NCBI GenBank assembly: GCA_016871675.1
Contig: VHCN01000004.1
Coordinates: 1 to 64,000 of the forward strand
DNA length: 64,000 nt
Source: Verrucomicrobiota bacterium
GTDB lineage: Bacteria > Verrucomicrobiota > Verrucomicrobiia > Limisphaerales > VHCN01
Direction of reading: 5' to 3'
The position numbers were made by a program, and so were the translations under genes. The notes beneath the pieces were generated by a model that worked only from the letters and a program-made list of their open reading frames with translations, made no database searches and was not told where the DNA came from. Below, one piece after another: positions 15,537 to 25,609 of the stretch (within the stretch, counting starts at the first letter, position 1; each line of letters starts with the position of its first letter).

Positions 15537-16967
15537 ATGAGCATCAAGTTCGGCACGAGCGGATGGCGCGGCCTCATCGCGCGCGACTTCACCTTCGACA
15601 AGGTCCGCGTCGCCACGCAAGGCATCGCGGACTTCCTCAAAGCCGAACTCCTCAACCCGCAGTCCGCCATCTGCAACCGAAAGCCCGTCGTCATCATCGG
15701 CCACGACACGCGCTTTCTCGGCCGCGAATTCTCCCTCGCCGCCGCCGAGGTGCTCGCCGCCGCGGGACTGACCCCGCTGCTCTGCGAACGCGACGCGCCG
15801 ACGCCCGTCATCGCGCACACCATCCGGCATCGCAAGGCCATCGGCGGCATCAACATGACCGCCAGCCACAACCCCGCCGAATATCAGGGGCTCAAATTCT
15901 CCACCAGCAACGGCGCGCCCGCGACGCCCGAGGTCACCAGGCAAATCGAAGCCGCGATCGCCCGGCGCCAGGCCGGGGGCTGGACGTTCAACGCCGCCAT
16001 CGCCGGCACGTTCGCGTGCAAGACCATCGACCCGCGCCCCGATTATGTGAAGCAGTTGAGGAAGCTCGTGAACTTCGCGGCCATCCGCCGCGCCAAGCTC
16101 AAGCTCGCCGTCGAGCTCATGTATGGCACGGGCCGGGGCTATCTCGACACCTTGCTCGAGGAAGCCGGCGCGCGAGTGACCGTGTTTCACAACGAACTCA
16201 ACCCGCTCTTCGGCGGCCATCATCCCGAACCGAACGCCGAGGGCATGGCGGGCGTGAGCCGGTTCGTCCGCAGCGGCAGGGCGCAGCTCGGCCTCGGGCT
16301 CGACGGCGACGCAGACCGGTTCGGCATCGTGGACAAGGACGGCGCGTGGCTCACGCCGAACCAGATTCTCGCGCTCGCGTTGTATCACCTGAAGAAGAAC
16401 CGTGGCTGGACCGGTGCCGTCGTGCGGACCGTGCCGACGAGTCACCAGGTGGACGCCGTCGCGAACCTGCTCGGCGTGCGCCTGCACGAGACACCCGTGG
16501 GCTTCAAATACATCGGCGCGCTGATGGAGTCCGAGCCCATCATCGTCGGCGGCGAGGAAAGCGGCGGCTTGAGCGTCAAAGGCCACGTGCCCGAAAAGGA
16601 CGGCATCCTCGCGTGCCTGCTCATGGCCGAACTCGTCGCCACCGAGCGCAAGTCGCTCGGGCAGATCCTCCGCTCGCTTGAGAAAGTCACCGGCGAATTC
16701 CACACCACACGCCTGAACCTCCGCATCGCGCCCGACAAGAAGGACGCCGTCGTCGCCAAGCTCGCCGCCGGGCTCGACAAGGTCGGCAGCGCCAAGGTGC
16801 AAAAGTTCATCATGACCGACGGCTTCAAATTCCTCCTGCCCGACGGCGAGTGGGTCGCGTTCCGCGCAAGCGGCACCGAGCCCGTCTTCCGCTGCTACAT
16901 CGAGGCGAAGTCCGCGGCCCGGATGAAGAAGCACGAGGCGGCCTGTTCCAAACTGCTCGCGGCCTGA
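15537..16967 (+). CDS. Phosphoglucomutase/phosphomannomutase family enzyme
   Basis: A 476-residue alpha-D-phosphohexomutase starting MSIKFGTSGWRGLIARDF. All four signature loops are present: catalytic Ser in TASHNPAEYQG (near residue 108), metal loop GLDGDADRFG (near 256), sugar-binding GGEESGG (near 338) and phosphate loop RASGTEPVFR (near 442). It interconverts hexose 1- and 6-phosphates; specificity for glucose, mannose or glucosamine cannot be settled from motifs. It starts 85 bp after nuoA on the same strand and may be co-transcribed. The longer upstream frame to 15486 is unlikely because the conserved N-terminus starts at this ATG. Confidence 0.92.
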   Translation: MSIKFGTSGWRGLIARDFTFDKVRVATQGIADFLKAELLNPQSAICNRKPVVIIGHDTRFLGREFSLAAAEVLAAAGLTPLLCERDAPTPVIAHTIRHRKAIGGINMTASHNPAEYQGLKFSTSNGAPATPEVTRQIEAAIARRQAGGWTFNAAIAGTFACKTIDPRPDYVKQLRKLVNFAAIRRAKLKLAVELMYGTGRGYLDTLLEEAGARVTVFHNELNPLFGGHHPEPNAEGMAGVSRFVRSGRAQLGLGLDGDADRFGIVDKDGAWLTPNQILALALYHLKKNRGWTGAVVRTVPTSHQVDAVANLLGVRLHETPVGFKYIGALMESEPIIVGGEESGGLSVKGHVPEKDGILACLLMAELVATERKSLGQILRSLEKVTGEFHTTRLNLRIAPDKKDAVVAKLAAGLDKVGSAKVQKFIMTDGFKFLLPDGEWVAFRASGTEPVFRCYIEAKSAARMKKHEAACSKLLAA

Positions 16968-17037
16968 CACCGGCTCCGTCACGCGCCGCGCGGAGAATGA
17001 GCTTGCGGCGCGGTGCCATTCGGCGACACCACTGGCC

Positions 17038-18927
17038 ATGCACTCCCCACTGCGGCGGCTCGCGTCTGCGCTCCTCTTCCTGTCTTCCGTCGTCCTCGCC
17101 ACGCATGCCCCGGCTGCCGGGCGCGAGGCGCCGTTCCAGGTCATCGTCCGCACGAACGTGATGGTCGCGCTGCGCGACGGCGTGAAGCTCGCCACGGACC
17201 TCTATCTCCCCGCGAAGGACGGCGCGCCCGTGGACGGCAGGTTCCCCGTCGTGCTCGTGCGCACGCCTTACAACAAGAACGGCGAGCGCGGCAACGCGAC
17301 CTACTTCGCGTCGCGCGGCTACGTCTATGTCGCGCAGGACACGCGCGGCCGCTACGCGAGCGAGGGCGTGTGGCACTGGATGACCGACGACGGCCGCGAC
17401 GGGTGGGATTGCGCGGCGTGGATCGGCCGGCAGCCGTGGTTCAACGGCCGCATCGGCATGATCGGCACGTCCTACGTCGGCGGCACGCAGCACGCGATGG
17501 CGATGGAAAAGGTGCCGCAACTCACCACGGTCATCCCCGTGGACGCCGTGTCGAACATGGGCCGGCAATCCATGCGCAATGCGGGCGCGTTCGAGATGCG
17601 CTTCTGGAACTGGATCATGCTCAACGCCGCCAACGGCAGCGCCGCGTCGCGCGATCCGGCCACGGCGGCGGTGCTGCGCGAGATGAGTTCCAACCGCCTC
17701 GATTATCTGAAACTTCTCCCCCACCGCCACGGCACCACGCCGCTCAAGCTCGCGCCCGATTACGAGGAATGGCTCCTCGAGGCGATGCGCCACGGCGCCA
17801 ACGATTCCTTCTGGGAGCAGAACAACATCGTGGACCATCCGCACCGCTACAAGGACATGCCCGTGTATCTCGTCGGCGGCTGGTATGACTCGTGGGCCGG
17901 AAACACGACGGCAAACTTCGCCGCGCTCAACCGCACCATCCAAGGCCCGGTCCATCTCATCATGGGACCGTGGATTCACGGCGGGCAGGGCGCATCCGCG
18001 CACGGACAGGTGGACTTCGGCCGCGCCGCCGCCATCCCCGACCCGCTCGCGTGGCGCCTCGAATGGTATGACCGCTGGCTCAAGGACGCCGACAACTCCG
18101 TCGGCAAGTCCGCGCCGTTCGCGACCAAAGTCCGCATCTTCGTCATGGGCGCCGGCGACGGGCGCAAGACTGATGCGGGCCGCCTGAATCACGGCGGCTT
18201 CTGGCGCGACGAGCACGAATGGCCGCTCACGCGCACGCGACCCACGGCGTTTCACCTGCACGCGGGCGGCAAGCTCGCCACCGCGACGCCCGCGACCGGC
18301 AGATCCTCGACAAGCTACGAGTTCGACCCGCGCAACCCCGTGCCCACGCTCGGCGGGCAGACCTCGTCGCAAGTCGGCATCATGCATCAGGGCGCGTTCG
18401 ACCAGCGTGGCGGCACCAACTTCTGGAACTGGCCCAAGCCCATCCCGCTCTCCGCGCGCAACGACGTGCTCGTCTTCCAGACCGACCCGCTGCCCGCCGA
18501 CCTCGAAGTCACCGGCGAGATCGAGGTCAGGCTGTGGGCGTCATCGTCCGCCGTGGACACGGACTTCACCGCGAAGCTCATCGACGTGTATCCGCCAAGC
18601 GCGGACTTCGCGGGCGGGTTCGACCTGCTGCTCGGCGACGGCATCCTGCGCGCCCGGTTCCGCGAGACGCTCGCGAAGGAAAAACTGATGAAGCCCGGCA
18701 CCGTGTATCCGATGACGATCAAGCTGTATCCGACCTCGAACATCTTCAAGAAGGGCCACCGCATCCGCGTGGACCTCTCGAGCAGCAACTTCCCGCGGTT
18801 CGACGTGAACCCGAACACCGGCGAACCGCTCGCGCAACACCGCCGGATGGAAACCGCCGTGAACACCATCTGGCACGACGCCTCGCGCCCGTCGCACATC
18901 GTGCTGCCGGTGATTCCGGCGAAGTGA
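17038..18927 (+). CDS. CocE/NonD-family exported hydrolase (Xaa-Pro peptidase-like)
   Basis: A 629-residue protein with a Sec signal peptide ([20 protein letters not shown]). The alpha/beta-hydrolase domain carries the nucleophile in [12 protein letters not shown] (near residue 144), the Asp in [10 protein letters not shown] (near 282) and the His in [11 protein letters not shown] (near 311). A C-terminal jelly-roll domain (residues 400-625) contains [16 protein letters not shown]. This is the plan of the CocE/NonD family, which covers cocaine esterase, glutaryl-7-ACA acylases and Xaa-Pro dipeptidyl peptidases. It probably cleaves acyl esters or peptides in the periplasm. It follows the mutase by 70 bp. 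Confidence 0.92.
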   Translation: MHSPLRRLASALLFLSSVVLATHAPAAGREAPFQVIVRTNVMVALRDGVKLATDLYLPAKDGAPVDGRFPVVLVRTPYNKNGERGNATYFASRGYVYVAQDTRGRYASEGVWHWMTDDGRDGWDCAAWIGRQPWFNGRIGMIGTSYVGGTQHAMAMEKVPQLTTVIPVDAVSNMGRQSMRNAGAFEMRFWNWIMLNAANGSAASRDPATAAVLREMSSNRLDYLKLLPHRHGTTPLKLAPDYEEWLLEAMRHGANDSFWEQNNIVDHPHRYKDMPVYLVGGWYDSWAGNTTANFAALNRTIQGPVHLIMGPWIHGGQGASAHGQVDFGRAAAIPDPLAWRLEWYDRWLKDADNSVGKSAPFATKVRIFVMGAGDGRKTDAGRLNHGGFWRDEHEWPLTRTRPTAFHLHAGGKLATATPATGRSSTSYEFDPRNPVPTLGGQTSSQVGIMHQGAFDQRGGTNFWNWPKPIPLSARNDVLVFQTDPLPADLEVTGEIEVRLWASSSAVDTDFTAKLIDVYPPSADFAGGFDLLLGDGILRARFRETLAKEKLMKPGTVYPMTIKLYPTSNIFKKGHRIRVDLSSSNFPRFDVNPNTGEPLAQHRRMETAVNTIWHDASRPSHIVLPVIPAK

Positions 18928-19069
18928 AGGCGCAACGCGGGAAGGAGTTTCAGTGTCCCGTATTCAGATTTCAAATCGTCCGAGGGTTGGCACTCACTTC
19001 CGAACACTGAACACTGGTTGCCCTCCCCACTTTGACACCTGCGCCGCCGACGTGCGAAGCTGCGCGCGG

Positions 19070-19861
19070 ATGTCCTTCGAACTGACCTTCCTCGGCACCG
19101 GCACGTCCGTCGGTTCGCCGCTGATCGGCAAGGATTACCCGCCCGGCTACCTCGACAATCCAAAGAACCATCGCACTCGCGCGTCCATTCACGTGGCGAC
19201 GGACGCAGTCAAGCTGGTCGTGGACACCACGCCGGAATTCCGGATGCAATGCCTGCGCGAGAACCTCCGCCGGCTCGACGCCGTGCTCGTGACGCACGCG
19301 CACGCAGACCACGTGATGGGCATGGACGACTGCCGCCGCTTCTGCGACCTCGCAGACGGCAAGCCGCTGCCCATCTACGCGTCGGCGCCGACGATGGACG
19401 CGTTGCGCCGCGTGTTCCTGTATGCATTCCACGAGGGCCCGCATCCGAAGGGCTACTTCGCGCCCGACCCGCGGCTCATCGAGGGGCCGTTTGAACTGGG
19501 CGACCTGCGCGTCTCGCCGCTCGAAGTGCTCCACGGAAACATCCACACGCTGGGGTTCCTCTTCGAGCAGGACGGCCGCCGGCGGCTTGCCTACATTCCC
19601 GACGTGAAGGAAATCCCCGCGCCCGTGATCGAGGCCATCCGCGGCGTCGAGGTCGCGGTGCTCGACGGTTTGCGCAAGACGACGCACTGGACGCACATGA
19701 GCCTGGACGAGGCCCTCACCGCGGCGCGGCGCATCGGCGCGGGCCGGACCTTGCTCACGCATCTCACCGACTACTACGACCACGACCTCGACCAGGCCGA
19801 GCTGCCGCCGGGCGTCGAACTGGCATGGGACGGCTTGCGGGTGCGGGGAGGTTTGTTATGA
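19070..19861 (+). CDS. PhnP-like metallo-beta-lactamase-fold phosphodiesterase
   Basis: A 263-residue cytoplasmic protein from ATG 19070; a TTGACA -35 at 19032-19037 sits upstream. It opens [15 protein letters not shown], carries the binuclear metal motif [16 protein letters not shown] (near residue 74), later [36 protein letters not shown] and [11 protein letters not shown]. This is the PhnP/ElaC-like group that hydrolyses phosphoribosyl 1,2-cyclic phosphate or related cyclic nucleotides. No phn genes are near, so a phosphonate role is not supported. Its stop overlaps the next start (ATGA). Confidence 0.88.
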   Translation: MSFELTFLGTGTSVGSPLIGKDYPPGYLDNPKNHRTRASIHVATDAVKLVVDTTPEFRMQCLRENLRRLDAVLVTHAHADHVMGMDDCRRFCDLADGKPLPIYASAPTMDALRRVFLYAFHEGPHPKGYFAPDPRLIEGPFELGDLRVSPLEVLHGNIHTLGFLFEQDGRRRLAYIPDVKEIPAPVIEAIRGVEVAVLDGLRKTTHWTHMSLDEALTAARRIGAGRTLLTHLTDYYDHDLDQAELPPGVELAWDGLRVRGGLL

Positions 19862-21576
19862 GGCGGCGGCACAGAGACGCGGAGCCGCGGAGCCGCGGCA
19901 AGCGGGTGTTTTCACTGATGCTCCTGTGCCCCCGCGCCCCCGCGTCCCCGCGTCATTCCCCTGTCCCCTTTGCGCGTTCGCTCCTCGCCGCCCTCGTGTT
20001 CACCGCGGCATCGGCGTTCCCACTCGACGGCGCGGAGCCCGGCGAATCAGTCGTCGTCGTCTTCAATTCCAAGCAGCCCGAGTCGAAAGCCGTCGCGCAG
20101 CACTACGCCACGCGCCGCAAGGTGCCCGCAGCGCAAGTGATCGGCCTGCCGCTGCCGGCGGGAGACTCGATGTCGCGCGCTGACTTCAACGCGCAGTTGC
20201 AGACACCGCTGCTCCACGCGCTTGAATCGAAGAAACTCGTCACCTTCGGCGAAGGCAACAAGATCGTCGCGGCGAAGGCGCGGCACCTCGTGCTCTGTTT
20301 CGGTGTGCCGCTGAAGATCGCGCGCGATGCGACGCTCGTGGAGCCGGAGGTGGAGAAACTTCCCGAGCCGCTCCGGCGCAACGAGGCTTCAGTCGACGGC
20401 GAGCTCGCGCTGCTGCCGTTCGCCCGCGCGGGCTACATGCTCGCGGGGCCGCGGCAAAACCCGCACTTCGGCGCCACGAACGCCGCAGCGCTGCATCCGA
20501 CCAACGGCCTCATGCTCGTCGCGCGGCTCGACGGCCCGACTGCGGACATCGCCCGCGGCCTCGTGGACAAGGCGATGCAGGCCGAGTCCGACGGCCTGTG
20601 GGGCCGGGCCTGGTTCGACGCGCGCGGCCTCACGAACGGCCCGTATGCCCCCGGCGACGCGTGGATTCGTGGCGCGGCGGCGGCGGCCGCGCGCCACGGA
20701 TTCGAAACCGTGCTCGACGAACGGCCGGAGACGCTCCCGGCGGCGACGCCCCTGAGCCACGTGGCGCTCTACGCGGGCTGGTATGACGCGAACGCCTCCG
20801 GCCCGTTCGCGCGCGCGCAGGTCGAGTTCGTGCCCGGCGCGGTGGCGTATCACCTGCACTCGTTCAGCGCACAGACGCTGCGGACCGGCTCGGACCATTG
20901 GTGCGGTCCGCTCCTCGCGCGCGGCGCCACGGCCACGATGGGCAGCGTGAACGAACCCTATCTCGGCGGCACGCCGGACGTGCGGGTGTTCTTTGAGCGG
21001 TTCGTGGAGGCAGGCTTCTCCTTCGGCGAGGCGGCATCGGCGGCGCAAGGCTCGCTCTCGTGGCAGACGACCGTGATTGGCGACCCGTTGTATCGGCCGT
21101 TCGGAAAGTCACCGCGCGAGCAGCACGAGGCGCTCGCCGCGCGCAAGAGCCGCCTCATCGAGTGGTCGCACCTGATGGTCGTGAACCGCAACCTCGCGCG
21201 CGGCACCACGCCCGCCGAGATGGTGGGCTATCTCCGCGACGTGCCCGAATCGCAGTCGGGCGCGGTGCTGCTCGAAAAACTCGCGGACCTTCACGCGGCC
21301 GCGGCAAACGCGCCCGCGGCGTTGGAAGCGACCGCGCGCGCTCTCGAACTCCAGCCAAGCCCGCAGCAGAACATCCGGCTGCTGCTCGCGCTCGCGTCGC
21401 GCCGCGCCACGATGAGGGACGCCGCCGGCGAGCACGCCGCGCTGGAACGTCTGTTCACCGAGGCGCCCGATTACGCGGGCCGCCGCTCGTGCGTGGAGCG
21501 CCTGCTCGCGCTCGCGCAGCAACTCAACCGCCCCGCGGACTCGGCCCGGTGGAAGCTGGAGTTGGGAAAGTTCTAG
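19858..21576 (+). CDS. TIGR03790-family exported protein of unknown function
   Basis: The family body starts near residue 63 with [20 protein letters not shown] and [18 protein letters not shown], runs through [12 protein letters not shown] and the [19 protein letters not shown] region, and ends with tetratricopeptide-like helices (residues 450-570). A hydrophobic signal ([19 protein letters not shown]) precedes it. I place the start at ATG 19858 (ATGA overlap with the PhnP-like gene), giving 572 residues, but the first 35 codons are a G/C-rich inverted repeat, so translation may instead begin at ATG 19918 (552 residues). TIGR03790 proteins are exported and widespread in PVC and some other phyla; no activity is established. 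Confidence 0.85.
   Translation: MRRRHRDAEPRSRGKRVFSLMLLCPRAPASPRHSPVPFARSLLAALVFTAASAFPLDGAEPGESVVVVFNSKQPESKAVAQHYATRRKVPAAQVIGLPLPAGDSMSRADFNAQLQTPLLHALESKKLVTFGEGNKIVAAKARHLVLCFGVPLKIARDATLVEPEVEKLPEPLRRNEASVDGELALLPFARAGYMLAGPRQNPHFGATNAAALHPTNGLMLVARLDGPTADIARGLVDKAMQAESDGLWGRAWFDARGLTNGPYAPGDAWIRGAAAAAARHGFETVLDERPETLPAATPLSHVALYAGWYDANASGPFARAQVEFVPGAVAYHLHSFSAQTLRTGSDHWCGPLLARGATATMGSVNEPYLGGTPDVRVFFERFVEAGFSFGEAASAAQGSLSWQTTVIGDPLYRPFGKSPREQHEALAARKSRLIEWSHLMVVNRNLARGTTPAEMVGYLRDVPESQSGAVLLEKLADLHAAAANAPAALEATARALELQPSPQQNIRLLLALASRRATMRDAAGEHAALERLFTEAPDYAGRRSCVERLLALAQQLNRPADSARWKLELGKF
19869..19954. repeat. Inverted-repeat element overlapping the 5' end of the TIGR03790 gene
   Basis: The left arm (19869-19899) reads GCACAGAG, ACGCGGAG, CCGCGGAG, CCGCGG; the right arm (19921-19954) is a degenerate reverse complement with the same 8-bp rhythm (GTGCC, CCCGCGCC, CCCGCGTC, CCCGCGT). 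The layout matches the element at 1530-1618 apart from base composition. It is read through as codons if translation begins at 19858. Confidence 0.55.
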
Positions 21577-21607
21577 GAACGGCATGACGCGGCGCGGCTC
21601 CACGCGT

Positions 21608-24397
21608 TCACGCCGCCGAGTCCAGGCTCAGGATGGCCGCGCGGAGCTTGCCTTCGATGGCGTGCTGGCGCTCGACGGAGGTGATTTTGCGCCCGTCATC
21701 TTCCGTCAGATAAAAACTGTCCACGGCCGCGCCCTTCTCCGTGTTGATCTTCGCGAGCGAGATGTCGAGACCGAGTTCGGACAGCACCTGCAAGATGACG
21801 AAGAGCAGCCCGACGCGGTCCTCGGCCTGGATGTCGAGCACGGTGCGCGTGTCGGAGCCGTCGTTGTCGAACCGCACCTCGGTGGGTAGGCGCTCGCCCT
21901 CGAAGGACTGGTAGAGCGGTGCGTTGACCTTCTGCCGCGCGATGAGCGGGCGGAAGTCCACGTGCCCGAGGAGTGACCGGACGAGGGCGGATTCAAACTT
22001 CTCCCGGCTCGCGGGCGAGGCGAGCGCGCCCGTCGCCGCGTCGTTCACGTGGAATGTGTCGAGGATGACGCCGTCGGCGCGCGTGAAGATGTGGGCACTG
22101 AGGATGTTGAGCCCCGCGGCGGTGAAGGAGCCCGCGACCTTGCTGAAGAGCCCCGCGCGGTCAAAGGTGCAAATCCGCATCGACGTGCAGCCGCGGTCCG
22201 GGTCGTTCGCCCAGCGCACGACGGGTTCGAGCGCCTTTTCCTCCTCCATGAGCTGGCGGGTCATGAACTGGTTGGCGAGCTCGAGGTCGGTGACGATGTC
22301 GGACGCCTTGTGAATCTGAAAATATCGCGGCGGCAGGTTGTCGAAGTGCGCGGCGACTTCCTCGTCGGGGATGGACTCCGGGGCGAGCTTGCGGACTTCG
22401 TCCGCGATCAACCCGCGCTGCCGCTCCTCGGCGCGCTGGAATTCCGCGCCTCCGGCGAGCGCCTCCCGCGCGCGGTGATGCAGCGTGAGCAGCAGCGTGT
22501 CCTTGAAGCCGTTCCACAGCTTGTCGCTCGTGCCCAGCGAGTCGGCGACGGTGTGCAGCGTGAGCATCGAGAGCGTCTCCGGCGATGGCACGAGCGCGGC
22601 GAAGTTGCGCGCGACCGCGGGATCGTCGAGGTCGCGCTGCTGCGAAACCTGGGCCATGTCGAGGTGATGGCCGATGAGCAGGCCGAGCGTGGCCGCGGTG
22701 ATGCCGTCGAGGCCGAGCCGCCGTGAGACGCGCCGCGCGAGGCGGGCGCCAGCTGCCGAGTGGTCCTCGTTTTCGCCCGCTTTGCCGGCGTCGTGCAGGA
22801 GCAGCGCGAGGTAGAGCACCTCGGGATGCTCGATCTCGCGGAACAGTTCCGCGTAGGCGCTGAACGGCCGCACGGTCGCGTGGAAGAGCTGGTCGAGTTT
22901 CTCGATGCACACGAGCGTGTGCTCGTCGGCGGTGTATTGGTGGAAGAACTCGTGCTGCACGAGGCACGTGAGCTTGCCGAACTCCGGCAGGTAGCGCCCA
23001 AGGAAACCCGTCTCGTGCATGAGGCGGAGGATGGGCGCGACGTTCCCGCGCTGGCGCAACATCTCCAGGAAGGTGACGCGCACGTGCGGGTCGCGCAGGA
23101 ATCCGGCGTTCACAAGCTCATCGAGGTCGCGGCGGACCCGCGCGGCGAGCTCGGGATGCAGCCGGAGGTTGCGCTGCTGGCAGAGGAAGAACACGCGCAT
23201 GAGCCGCGCGGGCTGGTCCCTGAAGACGCGCGGCGACGACGCGTAGATGACGCCCTCGGCGATCTGGAAGCCGTCCGCCGACTGCTCCTTCATCCGGCGC
23301 CGGCCGGTGAGCAGGAGTTCGCGGAGGCTCGGGAGGCGGCGCGGCGCGGGCAGCAGCGCGAGGCGCTGCTCGACGGCGCGCGTGATGAGGTCGATCTGGC
23401 GCGTGTGCGCGTAGTAATCGCGCATGAGGCGCTCGAGGCGGCGGCTCGGCGAGCGCTCGTGGTGGCCGAGGTTGTGCGCGACCTGCGGCTGCACGCTCTT
23501 GGTGAGCACGTCCGCCGCGCGGCCGGTGTGGTAGTGGAGTTCGTTGCGCGTGCGCAGGAGGAAGTCGTAGGCCTCGTGCAGGTCGCGCGCGTCGCCGGGG
23601 CTGATGAGTTCGCGCGCCTCGAGGTCGGCGAGCGATCGTGTGCGATATTTCACAAACGCCATCCACAGCAGGTTTTGGTAGTCCCGCAAGCCGCCGCAGC
23701 CGCTCTTGATGTGCGGCTCCTGCATCAACGGCGAATTGCCGTGCTTCGCCCGGCGCGAGCACTGGTCCGCGATGCGCGCCGCGATGTAGGCGTCCTCGAA
23801 GCCGCGGATGCACTTGGTGAGCACGACGGCCTGCATGCGCTTGAAGAGCGCCTCATCGCCGGTGATCAGCCGCGCCTCGATGAGCGACGTCTTGGACTGC
23901 ATGTCCTCGTTCGCGGCGCGCACGCAGTCATCCACCGTGCGCACGCTGGACCCGACCTTGAGCTTGAGATCGTAGAGTGAATAGATCAGCCCGCCCTGCC
24001 CCGAGAGCGCGGCAAGCAGCGCCGGCAGCTTGCCGCGCGCCGCCGAAAGCCCGTCGCTGTCGTGCAGCAACATGATGTCAATGTCGCTGTGGGGATTGAG
24101 TTCCGAGCGCCCGTAGCCGCCCGTGGCAACCACGGCGACACGCACCGCGCGTGCCGGGGCGGCGTGCGCGGCGCAAACCGCGTCAAAGATGTGACGCACG
24201 ACGGCGTCGAGCACCGCGGCGCGCGCGCGGCATACGGCAAGGCCGCTGGAGCCGCCGCGGTGCAGCATCTTCAAGTGCTGCGTCTCGACTTTGAGGAATT
24301 TCTGGTAGCGGGCGAACTCGTCGGCCGGCAGCCGTCCCGCGGGCAGGGCAAGCTGCTTCGCGGCGTGCGCCGCAATCCGTTCTTCCAAGCTCGGCAT
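21608..24397 (-). CDS. glnD: Protein-PII uridylyltransferase/uridylyl-removing enzyme
   Basis: A 929-residue protein with the full GlnD order. Nucleotidyltransferase: ATGGYGRSELNPHSDIDIM (near residue 89), with the Asp-x-Asp metal pair. Linker helical domain, then HD hydrolase ALLLHDAGKAGENEDHS (near 542) that removes UMP. Two ACT domains: ICTFDRAGLFSKVAGSF (near 742) and LDIQAEDRVGLLFVILQ (near 854), which sense glutamine. It modifies GlnB/GlnK to signal nitrogen status. No PII gene or amtB is adjacent. It stands alone, divergent from the metallo-beta-lactamase-fold gene, with a good promoter at 24409-24437. Confidence 0.96.
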   Translation of the reverse strand: MPSLEERIAAHAAKQLALPAGRLPADEFARYQKFLKVETQHLKMLHRGGSSGLAVCRARAAVLDAVVRHIFDAVCAAHAAPARAVRVAVVATGGYGRSELNPHSDIDIMLLHDSDGLSAARGKLPALLAALSGQGGLIYSLYDLKLKVGSSVRTVDDCVRAANEDMQSKTSLIEARLITGDEALFKRMQAVVLTKCIRGFEDAYIAARIADQCSRRAKHGNSPLMQEPHIKSGCGGLRDYQNLLWMAFVKYRTRSLADLEARELISPGDARDLHEAYDFLLRTRNELHYHTGRAADVLTKSVQPQVAHNLGHHERSPSRRLERLMRDYYAHTRQIDLITRAVEQRLALLPAPRRLPSLRELLLTGRRRMKEQSADGFQIAEGVIYASSPRVFRDQPARLMRVFFLCQQRNLRLHPELAARVRRDLDELVNAGFLRDPHVRVTFLEMLRQRGNVAPILRLMHETGFLGRYLPEFGKLTCLVQHEFFHQYTADEHTLVCIEKLDQLFHATVRPFSAYAELFREIEHPEVLYLALLLHDAGKAGENEDHSAAGARLARRVSRRLGLDGITAATLGLLIGHHLDMAQVSQQRDLDDPAVARNFAALVPSPETLSMLTLHTVADSLGTSDKLWNGFKDTLLLTLHHRAREALAGGAEFQRAEERQRGLIADEVRKLAPESIPDEEVAAHFDNLPPRYFQIHKASDIVTDLELANQFMTRQLMEEEKALEPVVRWANDPDRGCTSMRICTFDRAGLFSKVAGSFTAAGLNILSAHIFTRADGVILDTFHVNDAATGALASPASREKFESALVRSLLGHVDFRPLIARQKVNAPLYQSFEGERLPTEVRFDNDGSDTRTVLDIQAEDRVGLLFVILQVLSELGLDISLAKINTEKGAAVDSFYLTEDDGRKITSVERQHAIEGKLRAAILSLDSAA

Positions 24398-24408
24398 CGT
24401 GAGTGCGG

Positions 24409-24437
24409 ACGATAGGCGGTCCCGCGGGGGAGTTCAA
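24409..24437 (-). promoter_or_regulatory. Predicted glnD promoter
   Basis: Minus strand: TTGAAC (24437-24432), 17-bp spacer, TATCGT (24414-24409), 11 bases before the glnD start. The predicted leader is only about 5 nt. The -35 box lies inside a TTGAACT-type short repeat. Confidence 0.6.
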
Positions 24438-24602
24438 AGTTCCAGTTTCAGCTTTCAGGCCGCGTCGGCCAGCAGGCCGGCTTGGCGACTTCCCGCTTCC
24501 ATTCCGGGGCGGGCGGGTGTCCCATCCCCAGCCAGATACCCGGCTGACCGGTTGGACACGCTGCGCGACTCGGGCGGACGCGCCGGGGCTCAACTTCAAA
24601 CT

Positions 24603-24629
24603 TTGAACTTCTAACAAACCCGCTACCGT
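24603..24629 (+). promoter_or_regulatory. Possible promoter of the metallo-beta-lactamase-fold gene
   Basis: TTGAAC (24603-24608), a short 15-bp spacer, TACCGT (24624-24629), 35 bases before ATG 24665. The -10 hexamer and the following CGCC match the nuoA promoter. The tight spacer lowers confidence. Confidence 0.4.
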
Positions 24630-24664
24630 CGCCCGCGAACTCCGACTCAGCACCAACCCGCGCC

Positions 24665-25528
24665 ATGAAATTCACCGCACTCTTCGCCGTCACATTCGCC
24701 GCCGCCACCGCCGCGTTCGCGCAGCAGAACTTCGACGCCGTGCAGATCAAGGCCGCGCACGTCGCCGGCAGCGTCCACATGCTCGAGGGCTCGGGCGGCA
24801 ACATCGGCGTCTCCGTCGGGCCCGAGGGACTGCTCATCGTGGACACGCAGTTCCTTCCGCTCGCGGGCAGGATCGATGCCGCGCTCGCCAAGCTCAACCC
24901 CGGCCCGCTCAAGTTCGTGCTCAACACCCACTGGCACGGCGACCACACCGGCGGCAACCCGCACTTCGGCAAGCGCGCCGCCGTCGTCGCGCACGACAAC
25001 GTCCGCAAGCGCCTGCTCGCCGCGAGCACGCCCCTGCCCAAGGAAGCCCTGCCGCTCGTCACCTTCAACCAGTCCACCTCCGTTCACTTCAACGGCGAGG
25101 AAATCAAAATGATTTCGCTCGTGCCCGGCCACACGGATGGCGACGCGCTCATCCACTTCACCAAGTCGGGCGTGTTTCACACCGGCGACCAGTTTTTGAA
25201 CCGCCGGTTCCCATTCATCGACGTCGGCAGCGGCGGCGACCTGCTCGGCTACATCCAGAACATCGACTTCATGGTCAAGACCATCCCGGCCGACGCGAAG
25301 ATCATCCCCGGGCACGGCGCGCTCGCGACCAAGGCCGACCTCGAAGCCACGCAACAAATGCTCAGCGAGACCACCGCGCTTGTGAGGAAGGCCATCGCCG
25401 AGGGCAAGACGCAGGAGCAAGTCCGCGCCGCCGGCGTCCCCGAGAAATACAAGGACTGGGGCGCGGGCTTCATCAACGTCAACCGCTACCTCGACGCCGT
25501 CTACAACGCGCTCTCACCGAAGAAGTGA
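24665..25528 (+). CDS. Exported metallo-beta-lactamase-fold hydrolase
   Basis: A 287-residue protein with a Sec signal peptide (FTALFAVTFAAATAAFAQQ). The zinc motif is NTHWHGDHTGGN (near residue 87), followed by VPGHTDGDALIHF, FHTGDQFLNRRFP and IIPGHGALATK, giving the usual two-metal set of His and Asp ligands. It resembles the periplasmic class B-like lactamase-fold proteins often annotated as MBL-fold hydrolases (quinoprotein relay partners, cyclases, SoxH-like). Resistance is not implied. It is followed after 81 bp by the enolase-superfamily gene, possibly one transcript. Confidence 0.88.
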   Translation: MKFTALFAVTFAAATAAFAQQNFDAVQIKAAHVAGSVHMLEGSGGNIGVSVGPEGLLIVDTQFLPLAGRIDAALAKLNPGPLKFVLNTHWHGDHTGGNPHFGKRAAVVAHDNVRKRLLAASTPLPKEALPLVTFNQSTSVHFNGEEIKMISLVPGHTDGDALIHFTKSGVFHTGDQFLNRRFPFIDVGSGGDLLGYIQNIDFMVKTIPADAKIIPGHGALATKADLEATQQMLSETTALVRKAIAEGKTQEQVRAAGVPEKYKDWGAGFINVNRYLDAVYNALSPKK

Positions 25529-25609
25529 AGTGACGCCACACACCTCGGTGGCCCGCGGGCGCCTCGCAAGTCCGTGATTCACACAGCCCCCCACTCCAAC
25601 CGGGAAGCC

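Noticed and set aside
22043-22054. GTTCACGTGGAA in glnD as a second parS
   Set aside because: It lacks the palindrome's left half (no GTTCCACGTG), and lies in coding sequence.
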